Shown here: positions 30,481 to 30,660 of the stretch, piece after piece
Numbering within the stretch: position 1 is the first letter of the stretch
Layout: every line of letters starts with the position of its first letter
From: DASVLX01 sp035552275
GTDB taxonomy: Bacteria > Actinomycetota > Actinomycetes > Mycobacteriales > Pseudonocardiaceae
NCBI GenBank assembly: GCA_035552275.1
Contig: DASZLR010000074.1
Location: 1 to 30,660, forward strand
Direction of reading: 5' to 3'
Length of the DNA stretch: 30,660 bases
Notes under the pieces: generated by a model
Databases searched by the model: none
What the model saw: the letters and a program-made list of their open reading frames with translations, nothing else
What the model was told of the DNA's origin: nothing
Position numbers and translations under genes: made by a program

Positions 30481-30660
30481 GTGACCGCCATGACGTCGCA
30501 GTGGCCCGACCACCTGCTCGGTTTGGATGAGTACTTTGATCTTCCCGAGGACAACAGCCGGCACTATGAACTGGCCGAAGGGATCTTGCAGGTGATCCCC
30601 CGCCCGGCCTACAAGCATCAGCGGATTGCGCGTCTGTTGACCCAAGAGTTGGCTCAGCAG
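30481..30660 (+). CDS. Uma2-family (DUF820) putative nuclease, 3'-truncated by window edge
   Basis: The first 60 codons are present and the frame is open to the window end. The GTG at 30481 has AGAGGAGG upstream. The sequence DHLLGLDEYFDLPEDNSRHY, ELAEGILQVIPRP and YKHQRIARLLTQELAQQ matches the N-terminus of Uma2 proteins, a PD-(D/E)XK-fold family with Glu in the YEL motif. The biological role of this family is unclear; members are often multicopy in actinomycetes (family knowledge). It is divergent from the aminotransferase across 65 bp. The catalytic half lies outside the window. Confidence 0.8.
   Translation, partial: MTAMTSQWPDHLLGLDEYFDLPEDNSRHYELAEGILQVIPRPAYKHQRIARLLTQELAQQ

Overview
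The window is very G+C-rich chromosomal DNA from a high-GC actinomycete. The frequent GTG starts, the Scr1-type XRE regulator followed by a DUF397 gene, the purSQL order with 4-nt overlaps, several SD-less starts and tandem secreted GH25 lysozymes suggest Pseudonocardiales or a close relative. That placement is inference; there is no rRNA or other phylogenetic anchor here. No tRNA, rRNA, CRISPR array, transposase or phage gene was seen.

Layout. 1-365: 3' end of a coiled-coil gene with an 84-bp tandem repeat, closed by a strong bidirectional hairpin. 414-4070 (-): E1 alpha, E1 beta and E2 of a branched-chain 2-oxoacid dehydrogenase. 4071-4431: gene-free leader with hairpins in front of an M20 peptidase (4432-5874, +). 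5858-8369: an accessory, visibly more A+T-rich cassette made of a divergent 79-aa orphan, an XRE/DUF5753 regulator, a DUF397 protein, a 201-aa helical-N-terminus protein with a polymorphic-toxin-like C-terminus, and a DUF6188-like putative immunity protein. It is followed by decayed gene ends (8395-8503). 8604-9652 (-): RibD/DHFR-like and SCP2-like genes. 9693-11567 (+): GH15 trehalase/glucoamylase. 11564-14243 (-): PAS-GGDEF-EAL protein plus a small partner. 14380-15807 (-): glutamate decarboxylase. 15935-19020 (+): two GH25 lysozymes and a membrane-anchored protein. 19021-22228 (-): purL, purQ, purS. 22331-23461 (+): YqhA-like membrane protein and an MBL hydrolase. 23383-26572 (-): deacetylase-like, MOSC and purB genes. 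26599-27822 (-): ECF sigma factor with a membrane partner. 27940-28971 (+): threonine aldolase. 28958-30415 (-): small membrane protein and an aminotransferase. 30481-end (+): start of a Uma2-family gene.

How it works together. Most of the window is housekeeping: purine synthesis (PurS/Q/L form the FGAM synthase complex; PurB acts later in the pathway), branched-chain keto-acid oxidation supplying acyl-CoA starters, amino-acid PLP enzymes, trehalose/glucan hydrolysis and peptidoglycan remodelling. Regulatory layers are c-di-GMP turnover, an ECF sigma circuit and the Scr1/DUF397 module.

The best candidate for a poorly described system is 5858-8369. A developmental-type XRE/DUF397 regulator pair is physically coupled to a toxin-like gene with a rare TTA codon and to an immunity-like gene. 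A perfect 15-bp hairpin separates regulator and effector, and the divergent promoter region carries a TTGCG-N4-CGCAA palindrome. All family assignments come from reading the translations and recalled family patterns; no database search was run.
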